A stretch of 64,000 bases of DNA from assembly GCF_003063545.1 (NCBI RefSeq), contig NZ_NESD01000002.1, positions 124,001 to 188,000 of the forward strand, given 5' to 3'. Position 1 is the stretch's first letter. Each line of letters opens with the position of its first letter. The translations under genes were made by a program, and so were the position numbers. Of the stretch, positions 48,566 through 57,804 are shown one piece after another. This DNA is from Limnohabitans sp. Jir61 (GTDB taxonomy: Bacteria; Pseudomonadota; Gammaproteobacteria; Burkholderiales; Burkholderiaceae_C). The notes under the pieces are model-generated. The model searched no databases, was not told the origin of the DNA, and saw nothing but the letters and a program-made list of their open reading frames with translations.

Positions 48566-48593
48566 AAAAAAGCCAACCGCAAGAGTTGGCTTT
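48566..48593 (-). promoter_or_regulatory. Terminator-like hairpin in the rdgC leader
   Basis: On the minus strand 48585-48593 pairs with 48569-48577, and a T-run (complement of 48566-48571) follows. The rdgC ATG is 34 bases further on. A possible promoter, TTGAGC with TAAAAT 15 bases on, lies just upstream at about 48612-48640, so this would sit inside the rdgC leader. No minus-strand gene upstream needs a terminator. Confidence 0.4.
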
Positions 48594-48667
48594 GGAAGTT
48601 GTGATGATTTTAGCGCGCTACCCTCACGCTCAATCACGACGAGAATCAACAAGACAGGAGAACACGG

Positions 48668-49171
48668 ATGAACACACATTACCTTCGCGCATTGCTGTGG
48701 CTTGCTTACCTGCTAATGCCCCTCTCAGTGTTCGCCCAACAAGGCGACTGCGGCTTTATTCAAAACCCTGACCGACAAGCCTATTGCCGTGCCATCAACG
48801 GCGGTGGGTCTAGCCACTGTGGATTTATTCGCGACAGCGATTTGCAAGCGCGTTGCCGCGCCGAAACAGGTGGCGGCAGCAGCCAGTGCGGATTCATTCG
48901 AGACCATGACATGCAGGCTGCTTGCCGTGCCAGCGCAGAGCGCGCCAACACGTCATCATCTAGTAGCTCGGGCCAATGTGGGTTCATTCAAAACCCAGAC
49001 AAGCAAGCCTATTGCCGCGCCACCACCGGCGGGGGTAGCGGCCAATGTGGCTTTATCCGCGACAGCGACCTACAAGCCATGTGCCGCGCCGAAACAGGCG
49101 GCGGCAGCGGGCAATGCGGCTTTATTCGAGACCGCGACATGCAAGCGGCCTGCAGGGCCAAAACACGCTAA
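48668..49171 (+). CDS. Secreted six-repeat cysteine protein (unrecognised family)
   Basis: A 167-residue exported protein. Residues 1-23 look like a signal peptide (PLSVFAQQ). The mature part holds six repeats of about 23 residues, each CGFI-x-(D/N)-x-D-x-Q-A-x-CRA, with two Cys 12 residues apart at 28/40, 51/63, 74/86, 104/116, 127/139 and 150/162. Repeats 1-3 and 4-6 correspond pairwise (QNPD, RDSD, then RDHD or RDRD) and are separated by a Ser-rich linker, so a three-repeat unit was duplicated. Probably each repeat is closed by one disulfide. No function known. Confidence 0.8.
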   Translation: MNTHYLRALLWLAYLLMPLSVFAQQGDCGFIQNPDRQAYCRAINGGGSSHCGFIRDSDLQARCRAETGGGSSQCGFIRDHDMQAACRASAERANTSSSSSSGQCGFIQNPDKQAYCRATTGGGSGQCGFIRDSDLQAMCRAETGGGSGQCGFIRDRDMQAACRAKTR

Positions 49172-49569
49172 GCCTGTGTATCCACCAAATGCGTGCCGTC
49201 GGGTAAGTGTGGCCGGTGTGGGTGTGACGCATGCACGGTGTGCGATACATGAGCCGTATGAGTTGTTAATGGCGTGGCGTTGATCAGCTTGGCTTTGATC
49301 TCGCGCACGATCTGCTGCGCCAAGTACACACTGCCCGCATCTAGCGCTTTGGACAAGCGCACAAACTGCGCATCGGTGCTGAGCGATTGATCGAAATTCA
49401 TCAACACCTTGAGAGCATGCTTGGAAGCTTCTAAGTGGCCGTGCTCTACCGCATCAATCAGCGCCAATTTCTTTTGACGCCGCTGGTGCTGCCGGTCTTG
49501 CGGCGTGCTGCCGTGCCCACCATAGCTGCTGGAGTGGGCGTTGACACGCATCATGCTTGTGGGTTCCAT
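49168..49569 (-). CDS. Hypothetical His-rich protein
   Basis: A 133-residue protein of unknown family. The ATG at 49569 follows AAGGAGCTTTCT, a clear ribosome site; a longer open frame upstream lacks one. The N-terminus is polar and Gln/Arg rich, the middle is helical (KKLALIDAVEHGHLEASKHALKVL and LAQQIVREIKAKL), and the tail is rich in His and Thr (HVSHTVHASHPHRPHLPDG). Its stop shares CTAA with the convergent repeat gene. Confidence 0.6.
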   Translation of the reverse strand: MEPTSMMRVNAHSSSYGGHGSTPQDRQHQRRQKKLALIDAVEHGHLEASKHALKVLMNFDQSLSTDAQFVRLSKALDAGSVYLAQQIVREIKAKLINATPLTTHTAHVSHTVHASHPHRPHLPDGTHLVDTQA

Positions 49570-49726
49570 AGAAAGCTCCTTCAAGATGTTGAGGTCATTT
49601 CCGTGTGTTCCTTGTTGCGGTAATTGGGTTGTCCAATTGGTGGCAAATATGCATAAGGCGTGCCAAAGCACAAGCGGCAATGGTTTGCCGATGTTGGAGC
49701 TTGAGGGGGGATGTATGTAGGGAAAG

Positions 49727-49756
49727 AAAAAACGCACCCCAAGGGGTGCGTTTTTT
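49727..49756 (-). terminator. tRNA-Ser terminator
   Basis: An almost loop-free stem (49733-49740 with 49743-49750) flanked by A- and T-runs lies just downstream of the tRNA-Ser gene. Confidence 0.8.
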
Positions 49757-49759
49757 GTT

Positions 49760-49849
49760 TGGCGGAAGCGGTGAGATTCGAACTCACGGAAGGCTCACAC
49801 CTTCGCCGGTTTTCAAGACCGGTGCATTCAACCACTCTGCCACGCTTCC
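49760..49849 (-). tRNA. tRNA-Ser (anticodon TGA)
   Basis: Read on the minus strand, the acceptor GGAAGCG pairs with CGCTTCC, the loop CTTGAAA carries TGA, the long variable arm is present, and CCA is encoded at 49760-49762. Length without CCA is 87 nt, typical of class II tRNA-Ser. Confidence 0.93.
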
Positions 49850-49896
49850 AGTTGAATTCAGCCAGCATTGTAATGCGACTTTTACGTCCTTTTGCT

Positions 49897-51111
49897 TCAG
49901 TCCTCAGACAAAAACAAAGATTGCAAATCGCTCAAGAAATCAAAGCCACGTTCGGTGGGCACCACGCGCTGAAAGTCCCGCGTGATCAAACCCTTGGCTT
50001 CGGCTTCGGTCAACGCGGCTTGAATGGCGGTCACGGGCAGGCCGGTGCGGTCGGTGAAGTCGGCCAGAGAAAAACCATGGCGCAAGCGCAAAGCGTTGAG
50101 CATGAATTCAAACGGCAGCTCGGCGCGCGACACCTCGGTGCTTTGGGCCACAGCGCGGTCGGCGCGGCTGGTGTCTAGCGCGTGGTCCATGAACAGGCGC
50201 GGGTCGCGGTTGCGCACCTGGCGCAGCACGCGGTGGGCAAAGCTGAGCTTGCTGTGTGCGCCAGCGCCAATGCCTAGGTAGTCACCAAACTGCCAGTAGT
50301 TGAGGTTGTGCCAGCAGCGGTGGTTGTCGTTGGCGTAGGCCGACACTTCGTAGCGGTGCAGGCCCACGGCGGCGGTGCGCTCGGTGATTCGGTCGAGCAT
50401 GGCGTAGGCGTCGTCATCCTCCGGCACTTGCGGCGGGAATTTGGCAAACACGGTGTTGGGCTCGATGGTGAGGTGGTACACCGACAAATGCGGGGGCGCG
50501 AGCGACAAGGCCATGTCCAGGTCTTCGTCCAACTGCGACAGCGTTTGGCCGGGTAAGGCGTACATCAAGTCGAGGTTGAAGGTGTCAAAGGCTTCACGTG
50601 CCTCATCTACCGCGGCAATGGCTTGGGCGCGGTTGTGTACGCGGCCTAAAGCCTGCAAATGTTGGTCATTAAAGCTTTGCACGCCCACCGACAAGCGGGT
50701 CACGCCTGCGGCACGAAAGGCGCGGAAGCGGTCTTTCTCGAACGTGCCGGGGTTGGCCTCTAGCGTGATTTCGCAATCGGCCTCTAGGCGCAAACGCGCG
50801 CGCATGTCGCTGATGAGCCGCTCAATCGCAGCAGGCGAAAACAAGCTGGGCGTGCCGCCCCCAATGAAGATGCTGTGCACAGTGCGGCCCCAAATAAGCG
50901 GCAGGCTGTGCTCTAGGTCGGCACACAAGGCGTCAAGGTAACGCTGCTCGGGCAGCTCGCCACCCACGCTACTAGTTAGTTCGTGCGAGTTGAAGTCGCA
51001 GTACGGGCACTTCTTCAAGCACCACGGCAAATGCACATACAGCGAGAGTGGCGGCAAGCTGCTGAGCGACAGCGTGCCGGGGCGCATGAGGTGTTGGATG
51101 TCTTGAGTCAT
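49897..51111 (-). CDS. hemW: Radical SAM heme chaperone HemW
   Basis: A 404-residue radical SAM protein that delivers heme, formerly annotated as oxygen-independent coproporphyrinogen oxidase. It has the CxxxCxxC cluster motif in YVHLPWCLKKCPYCDFNSH, GGGTPSLFSP and the C-terminal HemN domain (REIXPFEFMLNALRL-like ELPFEFMLNALRLRHGFS). It lacks the extra N-terminal part of HemN. The ATG at 51111 lies 10 bases after the rdgB stop; an in-frame ATG nine codons on is also possible. Confidence 0.9.
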   Translation of the reverse strand: MTQDIQHLMRPGTLSLSSLPPLSLYVHLPWCLKKCPYCDFNSHELTSSVGGELPEQRYLDALCADLEHSLPLIWGRTVHSIFIGGGTPSLFSPAAIERLISDMRARLRLEADCEITLEANPGTFEKDRFRAFRAAGVTRLSVGVQSFNDQHLQALGRVHNRAQAIAAVDEAREAFDTFNLDLMYALPGQTLSQLDEDLDMALSLAPPHLSVYHLTIEPNTVFAKFPPQVPEDDDAYAMLDRITERTAAVGLHRYEVSAYANDNHRCWHNLNYWQFGDYLGIGAGAHSKLSFAHRVLRQVRNRDPRLFMDHALDTSRADRAVAQSTEVSRAELPFEFMLNALRLRHGFSLADFTDRTGLPVTAIQAALTEAEAKGLITRDFQRVVPTERGFDFLSDLQSLFLSED

Positions 51112-51121
51112 TGACAGTGTT

Positions 51122-51739
51122 TCAAACGAACCAACGCTCAAGCATGAGCGCGAGCATTTGCTGCGCGGCTTGGCCACGGTGGCTGTTGGCGTTTTTCACG
51201 TCGATGGGCAGCTCGGCAAAGGTTTTGCCAAAGCGCGGGATGAACATGATGGGGTCAAAGCCAAAGCCATTGCTGCCCACAGGCTCACGGGTAATTTCAC
51301 CCACAGCGCGGCCCACCGCAATGAGCGGCTCGGGGTCGTCGGGGTGGCGCACGGCGACTAGGGTGCTGACCAAGGCGGCGCGGCGGTTGTCGATGTTGGC
51401 CATTTGCTCTAGCAATGCACGCACGTTGTTGTTGTCGCTTTTTTCGTAGCCAAACTGGGTGGCGTAGTACGCGGTTTGCACGCCGGGCAAGCCGCCAAAG
51501 GCGTCTACACACAAGCCCGCATCGTCAGCCACAGCGGGCAAGCCGCTTTCACGCGCGGCGTGGCGGGCTTTGGCCAGGGCGTTTTCTACAAAGGTGTGAA
51601 ACGGCTCTTCGGCTTCGCCAATGTGCAAATCGCCTTGGCGCACCAGCTCGACGCCCAACGGCGCAAACATGGCTTGCAGCTCGGCGAGTTTGCCTTTGTT
51701 GTTAGAGGCCAGAACGATTCGTTTCATGGACTGCGTCAT
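51122..51739 (-). CDS. rdgB: Non-canonical purine NTP pyrophosphatase (XTP/dITPase)
   Basis: Removes dITP and XTP from the nucleotide pool. The 205 residues (ATG at 51739) include the family's SNNKGKLAEL motif, the ADDAGLCVDAFGGLPGVQTA metal-site region and SNGFGFDPIMFIPRFGKTFAEL. A second ATG four codons on is also possible. It overlaps no neighbour but starts 2 bases after rph and ends before hemW, a typical series. Confidence 0.94.
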   Translation of the reverse strand: MTQSMKRIVLASNNKGKLAELQAMFAPLGVELVRQGDLHIGEAEEPFHTFVENALAKARHAARESGLPAVADDAGLCVDAFGGLPGVQTAYYATQFGYEKSDNNNVRALLEQMANIDNRRAALVSTLVAVRHPDDPEPLIAVGRAVGEITREPVGSNGFGFDPIMFIPRFGKTFAELPIDVKNANSHRGQAAQQMLALMLERWFV

Positions 51740-51741
51740 GG

Positions 51742-52476
51742 TTAAGAAGCCAAGGCTTCTTGCTGCATGGCGATGAGTTCGCGCACGCCTTTTTCGGCCA
51801 AGGCCAGCAAGGCGTTCATTTGATCTCGGGTGAACGGCAAGCCTTCGGCTGTGCCCTGCACTTCCACATAGTGGCCAGCGCTGGTCATGACCACGTTCAT
51901 ATCGGTGTCGCAGCCTGAATCTTCGGTGTATTCCAAATCCAGCAAGGGCAAGTCACCCAACATGCCCACCGAAATCGCAGCAATGCCTTGGGTGATGGGG
52001 CTCTCTGAAATCTTGCCTGCGTCAATGAGCTTGTTCACAGCGTCTTGCGCAGCCACAAATGCGCCGGTGATGCTGGCGGTGCGTGTGCCGCCGTCGGCTT
52101 GCAACACGTCGCAGTCCAAATGGATGGTGCGTTCGCCCAGTTTCTTCAGGTCAAACACAGCGCGCATCGAGCGGCCAATGAGGCGCTGAATTTCTTGCGT
52201 GCGGCCCGATTGCTTGCCGCGTGCGGCTTCGCGGTCGCTACGGGTGTGGGTGGCGCGAGGCAGCATGCCGTATTCGGCGGTGACCCAGCCTTCGCCCGAA
52301 CCTTTTTTGTGGCCAGGCACTTTTTCTTCCACCGATGCGGTGCACAGCACTTTGGTGTGGCCAAACTCAATCAGCACCGAGCCTTCGGCATGCATGGTGT
52401 AGTTACGGGTAATGCGCACGGGGCGCAGTTGGTCGGCAGCACGGGTGTGGCGAGAGGCGGGCAAGGTGGTGGTCAT
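51742..52476 (-). CDS. rph: Ribonuclease PH
   Basis: A phosphorolytic 3'-exoribonuclease that trims tRNA and other RNA ends. The 244 residues include [60 protein letters not shown] and DADGGTR-type sequence [18 protein letters not shown]. First of rph-rdgB-hemW, divergent from yicC. Confidence 0.95.
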   Translation of the reverse strand: MTTTLPASRHTRAADQLRPVRITRNYTMHAEGSVLIEFGHTKVLCTASVEEKVPGHKKGSGEGWVTAEYGMLPRATHTRSDREAARGKQSGRTQEIQRLIGRSMRAVFDLKKLGERTIHLDCDVLQADGGTRTASITGAFVAAQDAVNKLIDAGKISESPITQGIAAISVGMLGDLPLLDLEYTEDSGCDTDMNVVMTSAGHYVEVQGTAEGLPFTRDQMNALLALAEKGVRELIAMQQEALAS

Positions 52477-52602
52477 TTTTTAATACTTCTAGCGGTTCGG
52501 TAAAAGACTAATTGTCGACCAATCCGAATACCCCGCCCCTGCGTCAAAAAACTGAAACGGAGAGCCTGAGATAATCTAACCTTTGATACGAAACGCCACC
52601 CC

Positions 52603-53514
52603 ATGCCCATTTACAGCATGACCGGTTATGCCAGCGCGCAAACCGAGCTGACTTCAGACATCGCCAACAGCCCAGCCCTGCGCTTGGGGCTGGAGATTCG
52701 CTCGGTCAACAGCCGCTTTCTAGACCTCACGTTCAAGATGCCCGAAGAGCTGCGCCAGCACGAAGCGGCCATGCGCGAACTCGTCACCAAGCACCTCAAA
52801 CGCGGCAAAGTCGAGGTGCGCGCGAACATTGAAAGCACGGCTGACAGCAGCTTTTCTGAGCCCACCCCTGCCCTGCTGCAACGCCTGCTGGGCTTACAAG
52901 AGCTAGTACACGCTCACTTGCCAAAGGCCAACGGCCTGTCTGTGGCCGATGTATTGCGCTTGGCCACGGCCCAATCTGCCGCGCCCGCCGACATTGGCCC
53001 TGCGGTGCTGAAACTGGCCCAAACCACCCTGACCCAACTGAGCGACGCCCGCGAACGCGAAGGTGCACGCTTGTCGCAAACCCTGCGCGAGCGCATTGGC
53101 CAGCTGCGCGTGCTGGCCACACAGGCCGCACCACTGGTGCCCCAACTGGTGGAGCAACAACGCTTGCGCTTTTTAGAGCGTTGGCGCGAAGCCATGGCCT
53201 TGACCGAAGGCACGGCCCTGCCCGAAGCCGCGCAAGACCGTGCTTTGACCGAAGCCACCTCCTTTGCCATTCGCATTGACGTGGCCGAAGAGCTGACCCG
53301 CTTGGTATCCCACTTTGACGAGATGGACGACTTGCTGGCCAAAGGCGGCAAGGCAGAAGGTGTGGGCAAGCGTTTGGACTTCCTCATTCAAGAGCTGCAC
53401 CGCGAGGCCAATACCTTGGGCTCAAAGTCGGCCACCATGGAAATGACCCGTATTTCGGTGGACATGAAAGTGTTGATCGAACAACTCCGCGAACAAGTAC
53501 AGAACATCGAATAA
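52603..53514 (+). CDS. yicC: YicC family endoribonuclease-type protein
   Basis: A 303-residue protein with the YicC N-terminal domain ([31 protein letters not shown]) and the C-terminal DUF1732 core ([19 protein letters not shown], followed by [25 protein letters not shown]). YicC-type proteins have been described as RNases. It overlaps gmk by one base (TAATG), a usual partner. Confidence 0.92.
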   Translation: MPIYSMTGYASAQTELTSDIANSPALRLGLEIRSVNSRFLDLTFKMPEELRQHEAAMRELVTKHLKRGKVEVRANIESTADSSFSEPTPALLQRLLGLQELVHAHLPKANGLSVADVLRLATAQSAAPADIGPAVLKLAQTTLTQLSDAREREGARLSQTLRERIGQLRVLATQAAPLVPQLVEQQRLRFLERWREAMALTEGTALPEAAQDRALTEATSFAIRIDVAEELTRLVSHFDEMDDLLAKGGKAEGVGKRLDFLIQELHREANTLGSKSATMEMTRISVDMKVLIEQLREQVQNIE

Positions 53515-54137
53515 TGGACAACTTCCCCGGCAACCTCATTGTGGTCGCGGCCCCCAGCGGGGCTGGCAAATCAAGCCTCGTCAAAGCCTTGATGGAGCTA
53601 GACGCCAAAGTGCGCCCTTCCGTGTCCCACACCACGCGCCAGCCACGTGGCCAAGAAAAGCATGGCCGCGAATACTTCTTTGTGTCGCCCCCTGAATTCG
53701 ACCAAATGGTGGAAGGCAACGCGTTTTTGGAATGGGCCAATGTGCACGGCCAGCGCTACGGCACGTCGCGCAAAGCCATTGAAGACCGTATTGCGCAAGG
53801 CGCAGATGTGATTTTGGAGATCGACTTCCAAGGCGCGATTCAAGTCAAAAAGCTGTTTACCAACGCCGTACTCATCTTCATCTTGCCGCCCAGCTGGGAA
53901 GAACTGAAGTCTCGCCTGCACAACCGTGGCGAAGACGCGCCTGAGATCATTGAGCTGCGCCTGCAAAACGCCGCAGACGAGATGGCACAGGCCAAAGAAT
54001 TTGACTACGTTATAATCAACGAATTGTTTGAGACGGCATTGTTCGACCTTAAAGCGATCGTGCATGCACAGCGCCTCAAATACCTGGCACAGCGCCGGGC
54101 TCGGGCTGAGATCTTTCAAGCCCTGAACATCACCTGA
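53514..54137 (+). CDS. gmk: Guanylate kinase
   Basis: Phosphorylates GMP to GDP. The 207 residues show the P-loop [17 protein letters not shown], the family signature [19 protein letters not shown], and a lid region. The C-terminus lies 16 bases before rpoZ. Translation start overlaps the yicC stop. Confidence 0.96.
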   Translation: MDNFPGNLIVVAAPSGAGKSSLVKALMELDAKVRPSVSHTTRQPRGQEKHGREYFFVSPPEFDQMVEGNAFLEWANVHGQRYGTSRKAIEDRIAQGADVILEIDFQGAIQVKKLFTNAVLIFILPPSWEELKSRLHNRGEDAPEIIELRLQNAADEMAQAKEFDYVIINELFETALFDLKAIVHAQRLKYLAQRRARAEIFQALNIT

Positions 54138-54153
54138 ATTCTGGAGTATCCAC

Positions 54154-54357
54154 ATGGCCCGCATCACTGTTGAAGATTGCCTCGAGCAAATCCCTAACCG
54201 CTTTCAATTGGTGCTGTGCGCCACTTACCGCGCTCGCATGCTCAGCCAAGGCCACACTGCTAAGGTGGAAAGCAAAAACAAGCCAGGCGTGACCGCCTTG
54301 CGCGAAATTGCGGCTGGCCAAATCGGCATTGAGATGCTGAAAAAAGTACCAGGCTAA
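54154..54357 (+). CDS. rpoZ: DNA-directed RNA polymerase subunit omega
   Basis: A small subunit that helps assemble RNA polymerase and forms part of the ppGpp site. The 67 residues start [20 protein letters not shown] and contain [11 protein letters not shown], the usual core. The gmk-rpoZ-spoT order is the standard one in proteobacteria. A terminator follows before spoT. Confidence 0.95.
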   Translation: MARITVEDCLEQIPNRFQLVLCATYRARMLSQGHTAKVESKNKPGVTALREIAAGQIGIEMLKKVPG

Positions 54358-54373
54358 ATCGGGGTTATCCCAA

Positions 54374-54406
54374 GTAAAAAGCACCGCTCTGTCGGTGCTT
54401 TTTTCA
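54374..54406 (+). terminator. rpoZ-spoT intergenic terminator
   Basis: GTAAAAAGCACC pairs with GGTGCTTTTTT-type sequence around CGCTCTGTC. It stands 21 bases before the spoT ATG at 54427, so spoT may depend on read-through or its own promoter. Confidence 0.7.
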
Positions 54407-54426
54407 TTGCGGGTAAAGTATTCACT

Positions 54427-56691
54427 ATGAGCGTCAGCCAATCCACGTTAAAGCCCCCTGCTTCCATGTCTGGAAGCGCTGCCGCAGCCAATGCTGCCGC
54501 GGCAAGCTTTGCGGCGTTGACTGAAAAATTAGGCTACCTCAACCCAGAAGGCCTAGACATGGTGCGCCGCGCCTACCGCTATGCCGACGAAGCCCATTTG
54601 GGTCAACTGCGCAACAGTGGCGAGCCCTACATCACCCACCCCATCGCCGTGGCCGCGCAGTGCGCGGAATGGAAGCTAGACGCGCAAGCCCTGTCGGCTG
54701 CGCTACTGCATGACGCGATGGAAGACTGTGGCATCACCAAAACCGACTTGATCGAGCGCTTTGGCATTCAAGTGGCCGAGCTGGTAGATGGCCTGACCAA
54801 GCTCGACAAGCTGGAATTCAACACCCGTGAAGAAAACCAAGCCGAGTCATTCCGCAAGATGTTGCTGGCCATGGCGCGTGATGTGCGCGTCATCCTCATC
54901 AAGCTGGCCGACCGCAGCCACAACATGCGCACCATGGGCGATATGCCCCGTGCCAAATGGGGCCGCATCTCCAACGAAACACTAGAGATTTACGCACCCA
55001 TCGCCCACCGTTTGGGCTTGAACCAAACCTACCGCGAACTTCAAGAGCTGTGCTTTCAATACCTGTGGCCGTGGCGTCACAAGGTGCTGAACAAAGCCAT
55101 TCAAAAAGCCCGTCACCGCCGACGCGATTTGATGCAAAAGGTAGAGCAAGAGGTGGAAGCCTCTTTTGCTAAGCAAGGTTTGAAGGTGCGCATTTCGGGC
55201 CGCGAAAAAACGTTGTATTCCATTTACAAAAAAATGGATGGCAAGCACCTGAGCTTTGCACAGGTGACCGATATTTACGGCTTCCGTTTGGTACTGCCCG
55301 ATGTCATTGACTGCTACACAGCCATGGGCGTGTTGCACCAGATGTACAAGCCCGTACCGGGCAAGTTCAAAGACCACATTGCCATTGCCAAGCTCAACGG
55401 GTACCAATCGCTGCACACCACCATCGTGGGGCCCTCGGGTTTGAACGTTGAGTTTCAAATGCGCACTGAGGCCATGCACCTCGTGGCCGAAACTGGCGTG
55501 GCTGCTCACTGGCTTTACAAAGACAAAGGATCGAGCAACGAATCCAATGCCAACTTGGGTAACCAATGGTTGCAATCCTTGCTGGACATTCAAGATGAAA
55601 CGCGAGACGCCACCGAGTTTTGGGATCATGTCAAAGTCGATCTATTCCCAGATGCGGTGTATGTGTTCACCCCAAAGAGCAAGATCATGGCAATGCCACG
55701 CGGCGCGACCATCGTCGACTTTGCCTATGCGGTGCACAGCGATGTGGGCGACCGCACGATGGCGGGCAAGATCAACGGTGAGCAAGTGCCACTGCGTACC
55801 GAGCTGCGCAATGGCGACATCGTCGAGGTGGTGACTTCTGCCGTGGCTTCGCCCAACCCCGCATGGCTGGGCTTTGTGCGCACAGGTCGTGCACGATCCA
55901 AAATTCGCCATCACCTCAAGACTATGGCGCACTCCGAGTCGCAAGACTTGGGCAAAAAACTGTTGGCCCAAGCACTGCGTGCTGAAGGCATTGAAGACAT
56001 GCCTGCGCAAGACGAACAGTACGCCCATATTTGGGAAAAGTTGCTGCACTTCACGGGCAGCAAAACCAAAGCAGAACTGCTGACAGACATTGGCCTAGGC
56101 AAGCGCGTGGCCAGCATCGTGGCCAAGCGATTGGCCACCTTGTTGTCAGACACAGGCCAAAAACCTGATGCCTTGTTGTTGAGCCGCGAACGCTTCACCG
56201 CACACGAAAACGTGTCGCAAGGCAGCGTCACAGTGGATGGCAGCGAAAACGCTTCCGTGCAATACGCCACCTGTTGCCGCCCTGTGCCGGGCGACGCCAT
56301 TGTGGGTTACCTAGGTCGCGGCGAAGGCTTGGTGGTGCACACTGACAACTGCGGCGTGGCGCAGCGTCTGAAATACAAAGACAGCGAACGCTTCATCAAC
56401 GTGGAATGGTCTGAAGAACCCGCACGCAGCTTTGAAGTGGCCGTGGTGGTGACAGCAAGCAACGGCAAAGGTGTGCTGGCTCGCGTGGCATCAGCCATCA
56501 CCAGTGCGGAAGCAGACATCACTTTGGTAAACATGGCAGACGAGGTGAGCGGGCAAGAAGCGTTTGACTTGCGCTTTGTCATTGCCGTGCGTGACCGTGC
56601 ACACTTAGACGCCGTTTTGGGCTCCTTACGCCGCGTGCCTTCGGTGCTGCAAGCGCAGCGCGTGGTGTCGGGCGTGGGGCGCGAAGCGTAA
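54427..56691 (+). CDS. spoT: Bifunctional (p)ppGpp synthetase/hydrolase SpoT/Rel
   Basis: Makes and removes the alarmone (p)ppGpp. The 754 residues comprise an HD hydrolase domain with LLHDAMEDCG (His95-Asp96, Glu99-Asp100), a synthetase domain with GKFKDHIAIAKLNGYQSLHT (K-F-K-D, consistent with a bifunctional enzyme), TGS (VYVFTPKSKIMAMPRGATIVDFAY), a helical part, and C-terminal ACT (EVAVVVTASNGKGVLARVASAITSAEADI). The N-terminus is Ser/Ala rich. It follows rpoZ across a terminator. Confidence 0.95.
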   Translation: MSVSQSTLKPPASMSGSAAAANAAAASFAALTEKLGYLNPEGLDMVRRAYRYADEAHLGQLRNSGEPYITHPIAVAAQCAEWKLDAQALSAALLHDAMEDCGITKTDLIERFGIQVAELVDGLTKLDKLEFNTREENQAESFRKMLLAMARDVRVILIKLADRSHNMRTMGDMPRAKWGRISNETLEIYAPIAHRLGLNQTYRELQELCFQYLWPWRHKVLNKAIQKARHRRRDLMQKVEQEVEASFAKQGLKVRISGREKTLYSIYKKMDGKHLSFAQVTDIYGFRLVLPDVIDCYTAMGVLHQMYKPVPGKFKDHIAIAKLNGYQSLHTTIVGPSGLNVEFQMRTEAMHLVAETGVAAHWLYKDKGSSNESNANLGNQWLQSLLDIQDETRDATEFWDHVKVDLFPDAVYVFTPKSKIMAMPRGATIVDFAYAVHSDVGDRTMAGKINGEQVPLRTELRNGDIVEVVTSAVASPNPAWLGFVRTGRARSKIRHHLKTMAHSESQDLGKKLLAQALRAEGIEDMPAQDEQYAHIWEKLLHFTGSKTKAELLTDIGLGKRVASIVAKRLATLLSDTGQKPDALLLSRERFTAHENVSQGSVTVDGSENASVQYATCCRPVPGDAIVGYLGRGEGLVVHTDNCGVAQRLKYKDSERFINVEWSEEPARSFEVAVVVTASNGKGVLARVASAITSAEADITLVNMADEVSGQEAFDLRFVIAVRDRAHLDAVLGSLRRVPSVLQAQRVVSGVGREA

Positions 56692-56709
56692 ACGACCGAT
56701 CGCTCAGGC

Positions 56710-57273
56710 TTAGGTCTTTTCAGCCACAGGTGCTGGATAACGAACCTCCACCACCTCCACATCTTGCACACCCACGGGTGTGACCAACTTCACCACATCG
56801 CCTTCGCGTGCTTTGAGCAAGGCGCGTGCAATGGGCGACACCCACGTCACTTGGCCTTTGAGGCTGTCGGCCTCATCAATACCTAGGATGGTGACGGTGC
56901 GCTCGATGTCAGCCTCGTCCACATACGTGACCGTTGCACCAAAGAACACTTGGTCTTTGCCATGGTGATTGCTGGGGTCGGTGATTTCGGCAATCTCTAA
57001 ACGCTTGGTGAGGAAGCGAATGCGGCGGTCAATCTCGCGCAGGCGTTTTTTGCCATACAAGTAGTCGCCGTTTTCTGAACGGTCACCATTGCTGGCGGCC
57101 CAGTGCACGATTTCAACAATGCGCGGGCGCTCGTTGTCGATCAGATCAAACAACTCGTCACGCAGCACCGCATAGCCTTGCGGCGTGATGTAATTTTTGC
57201 TACCTGCTGGCAATGGCGGCAAAGTAAGGTCATCGTCCTCGCCATCGGTTTCACGGGTGAAGGCCTTGCTCAT
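56710..57273 (-). CDS. greB: Transcription elongation factor GreB
   Basis: Stimulates transcript cleavage by backtracked RNA polymerase. The 187 residues begin with an acidic stretch and then NYITPQGYAVLRDEL, a coiled coil with acidic tip residues (RKRLEIAEI-type, ASNGDRSENGDYLYGKKRLREID), and the C-terminal FKBP-like domain (VFFGATVTYVDEADIERTVTILG). Length exceeds E. coli GreB by about 30 residues because of the N-terminal extension. Confidence 0.93.
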   Translation of the reverse strand: MSKAFTRETDGEDDDLTLPPLPAGSKNYITPQGYAVLRDELFDLIDNERPRIVEIVHWAASNGDRSENGDYLYGKKRLREIDRRIRFLTKRLEIAEITDPSNHHGKDQVFFGATVTYVDEADIERTVTILGIDEADSLKGQVTWVSPIARALLKAREGDVVKLVTPVGVQDVEVVEVRYPAPVAEKT

Positions 57274-57288
57274 TGCTGCTGACTGAAC

Positions 57289-57720
57289 TTAATGCCAGCC
57301 AATAACTTGATAGCCTCGTTCAGCCAAGCATTGCTGCACGAATTGGCGGTACAAACTGCTACCGCCTACCGATTGGGCAGCCGCGGTAGCAGCTGCACCA
57401 CCAGCACCAATGGCAGCTGCGCCGGCGGCGATGTCTTTCAAATCTGGCTTGTGACCCGTCAGCAATGAGCCCACCACCCCAGCTGTACCGACGCCAGCAG
57501 CACCGGCTGCCGCTGCGCGACCAGCATCCACCTTGTTCACAGCGCCCACATCCGATTGCTGCGCCATGTATGAGCAAGCCTGCGCATCAGCCTGCGCTTG
57601 GGCAGGACCGACATATTGGTAGTGCGCATTGGGGTAGAACGCAGGCTTAGCCACTGGTGTGGCACAACCGACCAATAAAGCAGTAAAAGCTGAAAAAGAA
57701 ATAACAAAGAAATTTTTCAT
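57289..57720 (-). CDS. Glycine-zipper lipoprotein
   Basis: A 143-residue predicted lipoprotein: the signal sequence ends in the lipobox LVGC (Cys19). About 65-115 is an Ala/Gly-rich membrane or zipper segment (AAGAAGVGTAGVVGSLLTG, AAAIGAGGAAATAAAQ). The C-terminus contains SLYRQFVQQCLAERGYQVIGWH, a common ending of this small lipoprotein group. Function unknown, probably outer-membrane associated. It lies 15 bases upstream of greB. Confidence 0.78.
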   Translation of the reverse strand: MKNFFVISFSAFTALLVGCATPVAKPAFYPNAHYQYVGPAQAQADAQACSYMAQQSDVGAVNKVDAGRAAAAGAAGVGTAGVVGSLLTGHKPDLKDIAAGAAAIGAGGAAATAAAQSVGGSSLYRQFVQQCLAERGYQVIGWH

Positions 57721-57757
57721 AAGAGAAATTGTAGGGAGGGAAAGTCAATCAACGCGG

Positions 57758-57794
57758 AAAAAGAAAAAGGGTTTACATCCGAAGATGTAAACCC
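57758..57794 (-). terminator. tRNA-Arg terminator
   Basis: GGGTTTACATC (57769-57779) pairs with GATGTAAACCC (57784-57794). On the minus strand the T-run (complement of 57758-57768) follows, so it terminates the tRNA-Arg transcript. Confidence 0.85.
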
Positions 57795-57804
57795 TTGTTC
57801 AATT

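Noticed and set aside
48749-49159. CRISPR or DNA-level tandem repeat
   Set aside because: The repetition is at protein level in frame (69-base period with many silent differences) inside a signal-peptide gene; there are no spacer-like unique segments.
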